Shown piece after piece: positions 53,187 through 61,606 of a DNA stretch of 64,000 nucleotides. Under the pieces are notes generated by a model. It searched no databases, was not told where the DNA came from, and was given only the letters and a program-made list of their open reading frames with translations. The stretch is from Solirubrobacterales bacterium. Lineage in GTDB: Bacteria > Actinomycetota > Thermoleophilia > Solirubrobacterales > 70-9. Each line of letters opens with the position of its first letter. Within the stretch, counting starts at the first letter, position 1. Where the stretch lies: positions 124,001 to 188,000 of the forward strand of contig JANWHD010000018.1 in assembly GCA_025450585.1 (NCBI GenBank), given 5' to 3'. The translations under genes and the position numbers were made by a program.

Positions 53187-54257
53187 CTACAGCGGGATGC
53201 GGGCGCCTAGCTGGTAGGCCGTCAGACCCAGGAGCAAGAGCTTTAGGGGTTTGTCGCGGGAGAGGGCTGCCAGCGGCAATGGCCAGAGGAGGTACCAGGG
53301 GAGGAGCCAGGCTGTGGCTAGGAGGAGGCCGGTGGTTGCCCAGGCGGCCGCGCGGAGCCAGTCGTTACCTCGGTAGGTCCAGACGAGGAGGTAGACGACG
53401 AGGGCGGCGTAGAGGGCAAGGAAGGCGACGCGGACCGCGTCGGGGTCGAGGCCGGTGAGGCGGGTCGTGGTGATCGGGATGCTCATGTAGCTGGTGCGCC
53501 CCTGGTTCTCCCCCGCCAGCGCGAAAGCGTCGAGCCAGTTCCAACCGAAGGCGAGCCACGCCAGCAGCCCAATCCCCACCACGGCCGCCCCCATCCCCAC
53601 CAAAAGCCTGCCGACGGGCCTCAAAGGAGACATATAGGCGTATTTGAGGCCCGTCGGCCTCCGTGCTGCGAGGAGGGCGAAGGGGAGAACGACCGTTGCG
53701 GAGGCCTTGATGGCCACGGCAGCTATGAAGGCTGCGCCGGCGGAGGTCTCGCGGGCATTCAGCACGGCGGCGACGCCGAGGGTCATCAGGAGGACGGCGA
53801 GGGCGTCGTTGTGGGGGCCGCCCACGACGTGGACGAGGACGAGGGGGTTGAGGGCGACGAAGGCGGCAGCGCGGAGGGGGTCGACCCCGCGTGCGGGGGC
53901 CAGGCGGGCGACGAGGACCGCGATCGCGAGGACCGCGGCAGTGGAGGCTGCCTTCAGCAGGTAGACGGCGGCGTCAACCGGCAGCTTGGCGAGGGGGTAG
54001 GTCGCGAGCGTGAAGAGCGGGCCATAGGCGCTGGTCGTATCGGTCCACTCGACCTCGGCGAAGGCGGGGTCGGTGGGGGCCGCGGCCGGTGGGTGGACGT
54101 AGGGGTCGAGGCCGTGCAGGACCCCGAGCCGGGCGTAGTCGACGTAGCTGTAGACGTCGTGGGAGAGCAGCGGCGGCAGGCAGGCGAAGACGAGGAGAAG
54201 AGCGACGATCGCCGCCCAGACGAACCGCCGCCCGAGCCGTGGCGCCCAGGCGAGCAC
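53187..54257 (-). CDS. GT87-like polyprenol-phosphate-mannose glycosyltransferase
   Basis: A 356-residue polytopic membrane protein with about ten helices. LSHDVYSYVDYARLGVLHGL near the N-terminus carries the Asp typical of GT-C glycosyltransferases of the MptA/MptB and GT87 type, followed by DPYVHPP and VVGGPHNDALAVLL. GTG 54257 is the first usual start, but the frame stays open to a CTG at 54320 directly after the PBP stop and would add a natural first helix (GVALGLIWAGFAAYLGVL). A palindrome at 53610-53658 is translated in frame as a polar insert (GLKYAYMSPLRPV). Same strand as the PBP gene. Confidence 0.78.
   Translation of the reverse strand: MLAWAPRLGRRFVWAAIVALLLVFACLPPLLSHDVYSYVDYARLGVLHGLDPYVHPPAAAPTDPAFAEVEWTDTTSAYGPLFTLATYPLAKLPVDAAVYLLKAASTAAVLAIAVLVARLAPARGVDPLRAAAFVALNPLVLVHVVGGPHNDALAVLLMTLGVAAVLNARETSAGAAFIAAVAIKASATVVLPFALLAARRPTGLKYAYMSPLRPVGRLLVGMGAAVVGIGLLAWLAFGWNWLDAFALAGENQGRTSYMSIPITTTRLTGLDPDAVRVAFLALYAALVVYLLVWTYRGNDWLRAAAWATTGLLLATAWLLPWYLLWPLPLAALSRDKPLKLLLLGLTAYQLGARIPL
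53610..53658. repeat. Family E palindromic element inside a coding sequence
   Basis: Perfect 16-nt arms (53610-53625 and 53643-53658) enclose a 17-nt loop. TATAGGCGTATTTG is shared exactly with 43835-43848. It is translated in frame within the GT87-like protein. Confidence 0.8.
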
Positions 54258-54320
54258 GCCGAGATAGGCGGCGAAGCCGGCCCAGATCAGGCCGAGGGCG
54301 ACTCCCGGCGCGAGGCTCAG

Positions 54321-56471
54321 CTATTCGCTCCCGGCTTCCGGGGCCGCACCGCCGCCTCCCACGCCCGTCACCGGCGGCGGAGGCACCGGCGTCGGCTCCT
54401 GCCCCGCTCCGGGTGCATATGCATCAGGGTCGTAGCCCCCCGGGTCATAGCCGCCGGTTGCTTCTTCACCCAGCCGCTTCTCTTCGGGATCGAGCCCGCC
54501 TTCATCGCTCGTGGCGGAGCGGCCACTGCGCGGCGCGGCCGCCGTGAACCGGCCGAAGTAGGGCGCCCAGCTGATCGGGGTCTTCGGCTCCTCGAATTCC
54601 TCGCAGGGAACTTCGCCGCCTTCGTAGAGCGCGCGCCAGATCTCGGCGGGGAAGGTGCCGCCGTAGACCGTGATCCCGTGCACGCTGGTCATTTCGATCG
54701 CGTTGGACTGCGGGTAGCCGACCCAGACGACCGTGGCCAGGTTCGGCTGGTAGCCGGCGAACCAGGCGTCGGTCGTGCGGTCGGTCGTCCCCGTCTTGCC
54801 AGCCTGCCCGGGGCAGCCGGTGTAGGCGGCGGTGCCGGTGCCGCCGGTGATGTTGTCGTGCAGCAGCAGCGTCACCTCGTAGGCGACGGCTTCGGAGACG
54901 ACGCGCCGCGGCTTCTCGCGCTGCGGTCGCTCCACCCGGCCGCCGGGGAAGACGACGCGCCGGATCGCCGCCGGGTCGTGGCGGACGCCGCCGGCGGCCA
55001 GCGTCGCGTAGGCGCTTGCCATCTCCAGCGGCGAGACGCCCACCCGCAGGCCGCCGATCCCCTCGGCGGGGATCCCGTCGAGGGGGCTGACGACCCCCAG
55101 CGCGCGTGCGGTCTCCGCAACCCGAGCCGGGCCTACGTCGAGGTCGAGCTGGGCGAAGACCGTGTTGTCGGAGGCGACCGTCGCCTGCTGGAGGCTGATC
55201 GTCCCCTGGTAGCCCTCGTCCGCGGTGTGCACCTCCCAGTGCCCCCACTGCGGCAGGTCCAGGGCCAGCGGCTTGGAGGTGTAGTAAGTCGAGTAGGGAT
55301 CGACGCCCTGCCTGATCGCCGTCGCCAGGACGAAGGTCTTGAAGGTGGAGCCCGGCTGGCGATGGCCCTGGGCGGCGAGGTTGAACTGGCTGGCGCCGTA
55401 GTCGGAGCTGGAGGCCATCGCCTCGATCTCGCCGTCGCGCGGGTCGACCGAGACCAGTGCCGAGGAGGGGTCGGTGGAGTAGGGGAGGGCCGAGCGCATG
55501 GCCTCGAGGCCGACCTCCTGGAGCCGGGGGTCGATCGTCGTGTAGACCCGCAGGCCGCCGTTGCGAACGGCGTCGACCCCGTAGCGGTCGAGTAGCTGGT
55601 CTTCGACGTAGTCGAAGAAGAAGGGCTCGCGATGCGCGAAGTAGGAGCCGGAGACGTCGAGGCCGAGGCCGCGTCGCCGCGCCGCGCGGGCGCGCGCCGG
55701 GGCGACGTAGCCCAGCTCGGCCATCTTGGTCAGCACGGCGTTGCGCCGCTGCCGGGCCTCGCCCGGGTGCAGGATCGGGTTGTAGTCCGTGGGCGCCTGC
55801 GGCAGGCCGGCGAGCAGCGCCGCCTGCTCCAGGCTCAGCTCCGAGACCGGCTTGGAGAAGTAGATCTTCGAGGCGGCCTGGACCCCGACCGCGGTCGCCC
55901 CTTCGACAGTTCCGTAGGAGGCGGTGTTGAGGTACTGGCCGAGGATCTCCCGCCGCGAGTGCCGCTTGGCGTACTCGTCGGCCAGCTTCGCCTCGACGAT
56001 CTTGCGCTCGAGGTCCCGCTCGGGATTGCGGATGCAGAGGTTGCGCACGAGCTGCTGGGTGATCGTCGACCCGCCCTCGACCACCTCGCCCGCCTCCAGG
56101 TTCTTCAGCGCCGCGCGCCCGATGCTCTCGTAGTCGATGCCGCCGTGCTCGTAGAAGCGCTCGTCCTCGATCGCCACCGTGGCCAGCTGCAGGCGCTTCG
56201 GCACGCGCTCGATCGCGACCGGCTGGCGGGCCTCGTCGGAGTCGATGAGGCCCAGCCTGCTGCCGTCTCCGGCGTAGAGGGCCGTGTTGCCGCCGCGATC
56301 GACCTTCTCGCAGGCGGCTAGCGAGGGCGCCTCGGCGGCGACGTCGAGCACCCAGGAGGCCACCGCCACCGCGCCCAGGCCGACCGCGACGGCGATCCCG
56401 GCGGCGAGGAAGAGCACCTTGCTGGCGGCGCCACCGCGCCGCCGCTGACGTCGACGGTTGCGCTGCGTCAT
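54321..56471 (-). CDS. Class A penicillin-binding protein
   Basis: A 716-residue bifunctional cell-wall synthase. After one membrane helix (VLFLAAGIAVAVGLGAVAVA) the glycosyltransferase domain has EDERFYEHGGID, GGSTITQQLVRN and RKIVEAKLADEY. The transpeptidase domain has the active-site SxxK in GSTFKTFVLA, SxN in SDNTVFAQ and the KTG in GKTGTTDRTTDAWF. A Pro/Gly-rich C-terminal tail of about 75 residues ends the protein. It polymerises and cross-links peptidoglycan outside the membrane; an L,D-transpeptidase is encoded nearby. Confidence 0.96.
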   Translation of the reverse strand: MTQRNRRRQRRRGGAASKVLFLAAGIAVAVGLGAVAVASWVLDVAAEAPSLAACEKVDRGGNTALYAGDGSRLGLIDSDEARQPVAIERVPKRLQLATVAIEDERFYEHGGIDYESIGRAALKNLEAGEVVEGGSTITQQLVRNLCIRNPERDLERKIVEAKLADEYAKRHSRREILGQYLNTASYGTVEGATAVGVQAASKIYFSKPVSELSLEQAALLAGLPQAPTDYNPILHPGEARQRRNAVLTKMAELGYVAPARARAARRRGLGLDVSGSYFAHREPFFFDYVEDQLLDRYGVDAVRNGGLRVYTTIDPRLQEVGLEAMRSALPYSTDPSSALVSVDPRDGEIEAMASSSDYGASQFNLAAQGHRQPGSTFKTFVLATAIRQGVDPYSTYYTSKPLALDLPQWGHWEVHTADEGYQGTISLQQATVASDNTVFAQLDLDVGPARVAETARALGVVSPLDGIPAEGIGGLRVGVSPLEMASAYATLAAGGVRHDPAAIRRVVFPGGRVERPQREKPRRVVSEAVAYEVTLLLHDNITGGTGTAAYTGCPGQAGKTGTTDRTTDAWFAGYQPNLATVVWVGYPQSNAIEMTSVHGITVYGGTFPAEIWRALYEGGEVPCEEFEEPKTPISWAPYFGRFTAAAPRSGRSATSDEGGLDPEEKRLGEEATGGYDPGGYDPDAYAPGAGQEPTPVPPPPVTGVGGGGAAPEAGSE

Positions 56472-56504
56472 CGTCTAGAGAGGGTACTTCCGCCGGGCGC
56501 CCGC

Positions 56505-56921
56505 TCAGGCCTGCGTGTCGTCGGTCGAAAGGTTGTGGACGACCCCCTCGACCAGCAGCTGGTTCGGGATCACGACCGAGGTGCCGTCGCCGGGGTCGAC
56601 GTAGGTGTAGGAGAGGGTGATGTCGGTGACACGGCCGTTCACCTCCTCGAAGGAGATCCGGTCGCCGATCTTGATCGGCTGGGAGACCGCCAGCTGAACG
56701 CCGGCGACCATGTTGCCGATCGTGTGCTGGGCGGCGAAGCCGACGATCGCCGCCAGCACCGCGGTCGAGGCGAGGATCCCGGTCGCCAGTCGCTTCAGCT
56801 CGGTGAACTGGGCGAGGGCCAGGGCGACGAGGACGAGGAAGGCGATCAGAATCAGCAGGCGGCGGAGGAAGCGCAGCCGGGTCTTGGTGGACCGCGAGAC
56901 CTGTGAGACTGCCGGCGTCAT
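56505..56921 (-). CDS. Short MscS-family mechanosensitive channel protein
   Basis: A 138-residue protein: one N-terminal helix (LRRLLILIAFLVLVALALA), the pore helix region (LASTAVLAAIVGFAAQHTIGNMVAG) and the beta domain (IKIGDRISFEEVNGRVTDI...VVIPNQLL). The usual C-terminal alpha/beta cage domain is missing, so it is a minimal form. ATG 56921 overlaps the start codon of the divergent CPBP gene in the tetranucleotide CATG; GTG 56939 is an alternative. Confidence 0.85.
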   Translation of the reverse strand: MTPAVSQVSRSTKTRLRFLRRLLILIAFLVLVALALAQFTELKRLATGILASTAVLAAIVGFAAQHTIGNMVAGVQLAVSQPIKIGDRISFEEVNGRVTDITLSYTYVDPGDGTSVVIPNQLLVEGVVHNLSTDDTQA

Positions 56922-57624
56922 GGATGCCACGGTATCCACAAAGCCAGCGGTTCCAAAGCCAGCCTTCCCCTACTCCAACTGGGGCCCTATGGCCGCGGTC
57001 CTGGGAGTGATCCTGGCGATCGGGGCCGGGATCCTGATGGGAGTCCCGGCGATCCTTGTCGACAGCCCCCAGGAAGGGGAAGATCTTGGAAGCACGGCGC
57101 TGGCGATCGTCCAGCTGGCCACGGCGCTGGGCTTCGCGATGGTGCCGATGGCGATCGCGACTCGCCGCGGCGCCGACTTCCGCGAGGCGCTGCGGCGGCT
57201 GGGCATACGGGCTTTTCGCGCCTCGGCGGTGGGGTGGATGTTCGCCGCGATCGGCGCCTACCTTCTCTTCGCGATCGTCTACACGGCGATCTTCGGCGCC
57301 CCCGAACAGGAGGACATCGCCGAAAGCTTCGGCTCGGTCCCGGTGCAGATCCTCCTAATCGTGATCGCGGCTCCGATCGCCGAGGAGATCTGCTTCCGCG
57401 GGATGCTCTACGGCGGCCTGCGCGAGCGCTGGCCGAAGTTCGCCGCCGCCCTGCTTGCCGGATTGATCTTCGGCGCCCTGCACGCCCTCACTGGGCTCAG
57501 CGCTGTGCCGCCGCTGGTTGCGTTTGGGTTTGTGCTCTGCCTGCTTTACGAGAGGACCGGCTCGATCGTGCCGGGGATCGTTTTGCACATGCTGAACAAC
57601 TCTGTTGCGCTGCTTGCGCAGTGA
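56920..57624 (+). CDS. CPBP-family intramembrane metalloprotease
   Basis: A 234-residue membrane protein of the CAAX protease/bacteriocin-processing (Abi) family. Catalytic motifs are PIAEEICFRGMLYGGL (EExxxR), FGALHALTG and HMLNNSVALLAQ. Such proteases cleave within or near the membrane; targets in bacteria are mostly unknown. ATG 56920 is the start, with ATG 56989 as alternative, because the divergent MscS gene begins at 56921. A family B palindrome lies 19 bp after the stop. Confidence 0.88.
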   Translation: MDATVSTKPAVPKPAFPYSNWGPMAAVLGVILAIGAGILMGVPAILVDSPQEGEDLGSTALAIVQLATALGFAMVPMAIATRRGADFREALRRLGIRAFRASAVGWMFAAIGAYLLFAIVYTAIFGAPEQEDIAESFGSVPVQILLIVIAAPIAEEICFRGMLYGGLRERWPKFAAALLAGLIFGALHALTGLSAVPPLVAFGFVLCLLYERTGSIVPGIVLHMLNNSVALLAQ

Positions 57625-57642
57625 ACGAGGAGTTTGGGGAAG

Positions 57643-57729
57643 GGGGAGGGGCACCCCTCGGCCGTCCAATCGCCGGTCTAATGAGACCGGCGATTTGAGT
57701 ATCCGCCCGTCCGAGAGGTGCCCCTCCCC
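57643..57729. repeat. Family B palindromic element, copy 2
   Basis: Outer 19-nt arms (57643-57661 and 57711-57729, one mismatch) enclose an inner hairpin with 12-bp stem (57668-57695, loop AATG) containing CTAATGAG, then TGAGTATCCGCC as in copy 1 at 53014-53110. Confidence 0.87.
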
Positions 57730-57777
57730 AACTACCCCGCGCGTTCTCTGCCGACCGGTACGGCAGAATGCTCGGCG

Positions 57778-58737
57778 ATGAGACGGCTGATCCCCGGAAT
57801 CGCCCTCGCCGTGGGGCTTGTTTTGCCCGCTGCCGTTTCGGCGGCGCCTGCCAAAGCGCCCGCTGGGCCGCCGGAGGCGACGGTGAAGATCGTTCGGATC
57901 GGGCACCTGCACGGGGGGAAGGCGCAGATCATGAGTACGGTGCCGGCGATCGGCACCGTGACGCCCTTCATCTCCGGCCAGCACGTCGAGGTCGAGTTCT
58001 TCCTCAACGGCAAGAGGATCGAGCGGAAGAGCGTCGCGGTGCAGAAGGGCAAGGGCGGTGCCGGAAGCTTCCGGGCCAAGATCCGGATCGTCGAGGGGGG
58101 CAAGTACGCGGTCAGCGCCAAGCATGTGGCGACCGCGGCGCTCGGTGGCGACAGTACCGTGCGCAAGGGCTGGAAGGTCAGCTATCCGGCTTTGCACGAA
58201 GGCCAGTGCGGCAACGTCGTCGTCGGCTTCAAGAAGGCGATGCGGAAGATGGGATACATCGCCAACGACGGCCGCTGCTTCGGCGGCAAGACGGCACGGG
58301 GCGTGCTCGCCTACCGCAAAGTAAACGGGATGACGCGCAGCTTCCGGGCCGGCGCCGGGCTGGTCAAGCGCGTATTCGCCGGCCGCGGCGAATACGAGGT
58401 GCGCCACCCGGGTGCGGGGACACACGTCGAGGCCTCGCTCTCAAAGCAGGTCCTGGTCTTCGCCGAGGGTGACGAGCCGGTCGCCGTCTACCCGATCTCC
58501 TCGGGCAAGTCCTCGACCCCGACCGTCACCGGTCACTTCAGCTTCATCCGCACCGAACCGGGCTACAACTCGCACGGCATGTACTACTCTTTCTACTTCT
58601 ACGGCGGCTACGCGGTGCACGGCTACGAATCGGTGCCCGACTACCCGGCCAGCCACGGCTGCATCCGCACCTTCATCGCCGACCAGCCCGAGATCTACGA
58701 CCGGATCAACCTCGGCGAAGACATTTACGTCTTCTAG
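57778..58737 (+). CDS. L,D-transpeptidase (YkuD domain)
   Basis: A 319-residue secreted protein: signal peptide (MRRLIPGIALAVGLVLPAAV), an Ig-like beta region, a peptidoglycan-binding-like segment (VVVGFKKAMRKMGYIAND) and a C-terminal YkuD domain with GYAVHGYES and the catalytic YPASHGCIRTF. It makes 3-3 cross-links in peptidoglycan or attaches proteins to it. ATG 57778 gives the signal peptide; the longer frame from 57718 starts inside the family B palindrome. Confidence 0.93.
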   Translation: MRRLIPGIALAVGLVLPAAVSAAPAKAPAGPPEATVKIVRIGHLHGGKAQIMSTVPAIGTVTPFISGQHVEVEFFLNGKRIERKSVAVQKGKGGAGSFRAKIRIVEGGKYAVSAKHVATAALGGDSTVRKGWKVSYPALHEGQCGNVVVGFKKAMRKMGYIANDGRCFGGKTARGVLAYRKVNGMTRSFRAGAGLVKRVFAGRGEYEVRHPGAGTHVEASLSKQVLVFAEGDEPVAVYPISSGKSSTPTVTGHFSFIRTEPGYNSHGMYYSFYFYGGYAVHGYESVPDYPASHGCIRTFIADQPEIYDRINLGEDIYVF

Positions 58738-58749
58738 GAAGACGGGCGG

Positions 58750-59160
58750 ATGATCGGCGAGAGAACCCTGAAGCCGGTTCTCGCCTTCGTCGCCGCCTAC
58801 CACGTCGCGCTCGGAGCGATGCAGCTGTTCGCTCCCGGCACCTTCTTCGACGAGATCGGCAATTACGGGGTCGAGAACCTCCACTACGTGGGGGACGTGG
58901 GCTCCTTCACGCTTGCCTTCGGCGTCGCCCTCGCGATCGCGGTTGTGCGGCCGGCCTGGCGGGCACCGCTGCTCTGGCTGGCGGCGCTCTGGTACGGATT
59001 CCACGCCTTCAACCACGCCTTCGACACGGGCGAAGCGAAGAGCGAGGCGCGGGGCTGGAGCGACACGCTGCTGATCGCATTCGGGGCCCTGGCCTCGGCC
59101 TGGCTGGCACGAGTGTCGGAACGGTACGCTACGGGTCCCAACCGGGAGGTGGAGCGATGA
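58750..59160 (+). CDS. Small four-helix membrane protein
   Basis: A 136-residue protein with four predicted membrane helices (PVLAFVAAYHVALGAMQLF; VGSFTLAFGVALAIAVV; PLLWLAALWYGFHAF; TLLIAFGALASAWLA). His residues in helices 1 and 3 (AYHVALG, FHAFNHAFD) may be functional. No family recognised beyond general small-membrane-protein types. It overlaps the next gene by 4 nt (ATGA), so the two are coupled. Confidence 0.75.
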   Translation: MIGERTLKPVLAFVAAYHVALGAMQLFAPGTFFDEIGNYGVENLHYVGDVGSFTLAFGVALAIAVVRPAWRAPLLWLAALWYGFHAFNHAFDTGEAKSEARGWSDTLLIAFGALASAWLARVSERYATGPNREVER

Positions 59161-60101
59161 GGGTCTTCGTGGCGGGAGCGAGCGGGGCGATCGGCCGACC
59201 GCTGGTGCGCCAGCTGCTCGCCGCCGGGCACGAGGTGACCGGGATGACACGGCGGGAGGAGCGCGCGGAGGAGATCCGGGCGGCTGGCGCCAGCGCCGTC
59301 GTCTGCGACGCTCTCGACGCCACTTCGCTGGAGATCGCCGTGCGCGGTGCCGCGCCCGAGGTTGTGGTCCACGAGCTGACGGCGCTGCCGCCGCGCCTCG
59401 ACTACAAAGCCAAGGACGACCCGCTGGGGCCGACCAACCAACTGCGCCGCGAAGGTACCCGCAACCTCCTCGCCGCCGCGAAGGCGGCCGGCGCCCGCCG
59501 CCTGATCGCCGAGAGCGTCGCCTTCTTCTATGCGCCCGAAGGCGATTGGGTCAAGGACGAGGAGGAGCCGCTCTTCCTCGACGCGCCCGCGCCCTTCGGG
59601 AACGCCGCCGCCGCCCTGGCCGACCTCGAGCAGCAGGTGCTCGGTGCCGAGGGAATCGAGGGCATCGTCCTGCGCTACGGGTGGCTCTACGGCCCGGGCA
59701 CCTATTACGCCCGCGACGGCTCGCTGACCGAGGACGCACTGAAGCGCCGCGCCCCGGTCGTCGGCAAGGGCACCGGGACCTTCTCCTTCGTCCACGTCGA
59801 GGACGCCGCCTCGGCGACGGTGGCCGCGCTCGACCGCGGCTCGCCCGGTGCCTACAACGTCGTCGACGACGACCCCGCCCCGATGCGGGAATGGGCACCC
59901 GCATTCGCCGAGGTGGTCGGGGCGAAGAAGCCCCTCCGCGTCCCGGTCTGGCTCGCACGCCTCGTCGCCGGCGCCGGCGCCGCCTCGATGGCGACCCGGC
60001 TGCGCGGTGCCTCCAACGCCAAGGCCAAGCGCGAGCTCGGCTGGCAGCCCCGCTACTCCAGCTGGCGAGAAGGCTTCCGCGACGCCGAGGCGCGCGGGTA
60101 G
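59157..60101 (+). CDS. NAD-dependent epimerase/dehydratase (SDR)
   Basis: A 314-residue extended-SDR protein. The Rossmann motif is VFVAGASGAIGRPLVRQLL; NLLAAAKAAGARRLIAES and LRYGWLYGPGTYYARDG follow the family pattern. The usual YxxxK active site is not evident: where it should lie the sequence reads FGNAAAALADLEQQ, so it may be an atypical, possibly non-epimerase member. Coupled to the small membrane protein upstream. Confidence 0.85.
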   Translation: MRVFVAGASGAIGRPLVRQLLAAGHEVTGMTRREERAEEIRAAGASAVVCDALDATSLEIAVRGAAPEVVVHELTALPPRLDYKAKDDPLGPTNQLRREGTRNLLAAAKAAGARRLIAESVAFFYAPEGDWVKDEEEPLFLDAPAPFGNAAAALADLEQQVLGAEGIEGIVLRYGWLYGPGTYYARDGSLTEDALKRRAPVVGKGTGTFSFVHVEDAASATVAALDRGSPGAYNVVDDDPAPMREWAPAFAEVVGAKKPLRVPVWLARLVAGAGAASMATRLRGASNAKAKRELGWQPRYSSWREGFRDAEARG

Positions 60102-60127
60102 CGGGTCGCCGGTTTCCTGGACAGAAA

Positions 60128-60147
60128 CGGCCCGCCGAGACGGGCCG
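60128..60147 (+). terminator. Hairpin after the SDR gene
   Basis: CGGCCCG and CGGGCCG pair around a 6-nt loop, 26 bp after the stop codon. There is no T-run. The remaining gap to pyrE contains a TTGACA (60182-60187) that might be a -35 box, but I see no convincing -10. Confidence 0.4.
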
Positions 60148-60234
60148 CAGGTAGGGCGATGGGGGAGCCACCCCCGAACGGTTGACAACCAGGTAAGAGG
60201 CTACTCCTCTAGACCCACATAGGATCTCGTCCGG

Positions 60235-60801
60235 ATGCCCGACCTCGACGTCGCCAAGCAGACGCTGCTCACCGAGCTTCGCGAGCACTCGCTGGTGATC
60301 GGCGAGGTGACGCTTTCGAGCGGGGCGGCGGCGCAGTACTACGTCGACGCGCGCCGGGCGCTTCTGCGGCCGGCCGGGTTCCTCGCCGCAGGCGAGCTGA
60401 TCGCCGCCGTGGCGGTCGAGACAGGGGCGACCGCGGTCGGTGGGCCGGCGACGGCGGCGATCCCGCCTTCGTGCGCTGCTCTGGCGGTCCCCGCCGGGTT
60501 GGGGCTGGTCGGCTTCTTCGTTCGCGGCGAGCGCAAGCAGCACGGCCTGCAGCGTTGGGTCGAGGGTCCCGTCGAGCCGGGCGCCCGCTGCCTCGTGGTC
60601 GAGGACACGGTGACGACAGGCGGCTCTACCGCCAGCGCGATAGAGCGGATTGGCGAGCAGGGCCTCGAGGTGGTCGGCGTCGTCGGCGTCGTCGACCGGC
60701 TGGCAGGGGGCGGGGAGAAGATCGAAGCAGCTGCGGGCGCCCCTTACCGTGCGCTCGTCACCATCGACGAGATCTACCCCGACCGCCCCGACCGCGACTG
60801 A
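60235..60801 (+). CDS. pyrE: Orotate phosphoribosyltransferase
   Basis: A 188-residue enzyme converting orotate and PRPP to OMP in pyrimidine synthesis. The PRPP-binding motif is CLVVEDTVTTGGST (about residues 119-132); SSGAAAQYYVDARRALL is the N-terminal substrate region and GFFVRGERKQHG the flexible loop. The next gene begins 3 bp after its stop. Confidence 0.93.
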   Translation: MPDLDVAKQTLLTELREHSLVIGEVTLSSGAAAQYYVDARRALLRPAGFLAAGELIAAVAVETGATAVGGPATAAIPPSCAALAVPAGLGLVGFFVRGERKQHGLQRWVEGPVEPGARCLVVEDTVTTGGSTASAIERIGEQGLEVVGVVGVVDRLAGGGEKIEAAAGAPYRALVTIDEIYPDRPDRD

Positions 60802-60804
60802 GCG

Positions 60805-61467
60805 TTGGAGCCCGACGCCGTAGAGATCCGCGTGCTCGGCTGCCTGGTCGAGAAGCAGCACACCACGCCCGACGCGTACCCACTCTCGCTCAACGCCCTG
60901 CGGCTCGCCTGTAACCAGTCGACCAACCGCGACCCGGTGGTCGACTACGACGAGGAGACCGTGGTCGAGGCCCTGCGCCGCCTCGCCCTGCGCGGCTGGA
61001 CCCGCCTCGCCAGCGGCGCCGGCAGCCGGGCCCGCAAGTACCGGCACCTACTCGACGACGCCTTCGCCCTCGACGACGCCGAGGTCTCCCTCCTCGCGGT
61101 CTTGATGCTGCGCGGCCCGCAGACCCCGGGCGAGCTGAAGCAGCGCGGCCAGCGCCTGCACGACTTCGCCGATCTCGCCGCGGTTCAAGCCACCCTCGAG
61201 CGCCTCGTCGACGGCGGCCACGCGGCCTGTCACGAGCGCCGTCCGGGACAGAAGGAGGATCGCTACGAGCAGTTGCTCGGCGGTTCTCCGGCGGGATCCG
61301 AACAGCTGCGGGACAACTTCGAGGGAGGCGAGCCGGCCGCGGCATCCGCCGCCGCCGCGGACCCTGCGCGGATGACACCCGCTGAGGACCGGCTCACCCG
61401 TCTCGAGCGTGAGGTCGCCGAGTTGCGCGCCGAGCTGGCCGCTTTTCGCGCCGAGCTCGGCGACTGA
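60805..61467 (+). CDS. YceH/DUF480-family protein
   Basis: A 220-residue protein of the YceH family: VEIRVLGCLVEKQHTTPDAYPLSLNALRLACNQ at the N-terminus, two winged-helix modules (ETVVEALRRLALRGWTRLA; LRGPQTPGELKQR) and a C-terminal coiled coil (LTRLEREVAELRAELAAF). Molecular function is not established for the family. TTG 60805 is the start; it is closely spaced with pyrE and probably co-transcribed. Confidence 0.9.
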   Translation: MEPDAVEIRVLGCLVEKQHTTPDAYPLSLNALRLACNQSTNRDPVVDYDEETVVEALRRLALRGWTRLASGAGSRARKYRHLLDDAFALDDAEVSLLAVLMLRGPQTPGELKQRGQRLHDFADLAAVQATLERLVDGGHAACHERRPGQKEDRYEQLLGGSPAGSEQLRDNFEGGEPAAASAAAADPARMTPAEDRLTRLEREVAELRAELAAFRAELGD

Positions 61468-61606
61468 CCGAAAGCGACTTTCGGTACGCGGGCGGAACAA
61501 CCCGGGTCCGCGGCTGTTGAGTAGAGTGAAACTGGAACGCTGCGGGTCGGAAAGCGCTCGCGAATCGACCTGACGCGAAGCAGGGCTCAGGAAAGGGACG
61601 AGCGGA

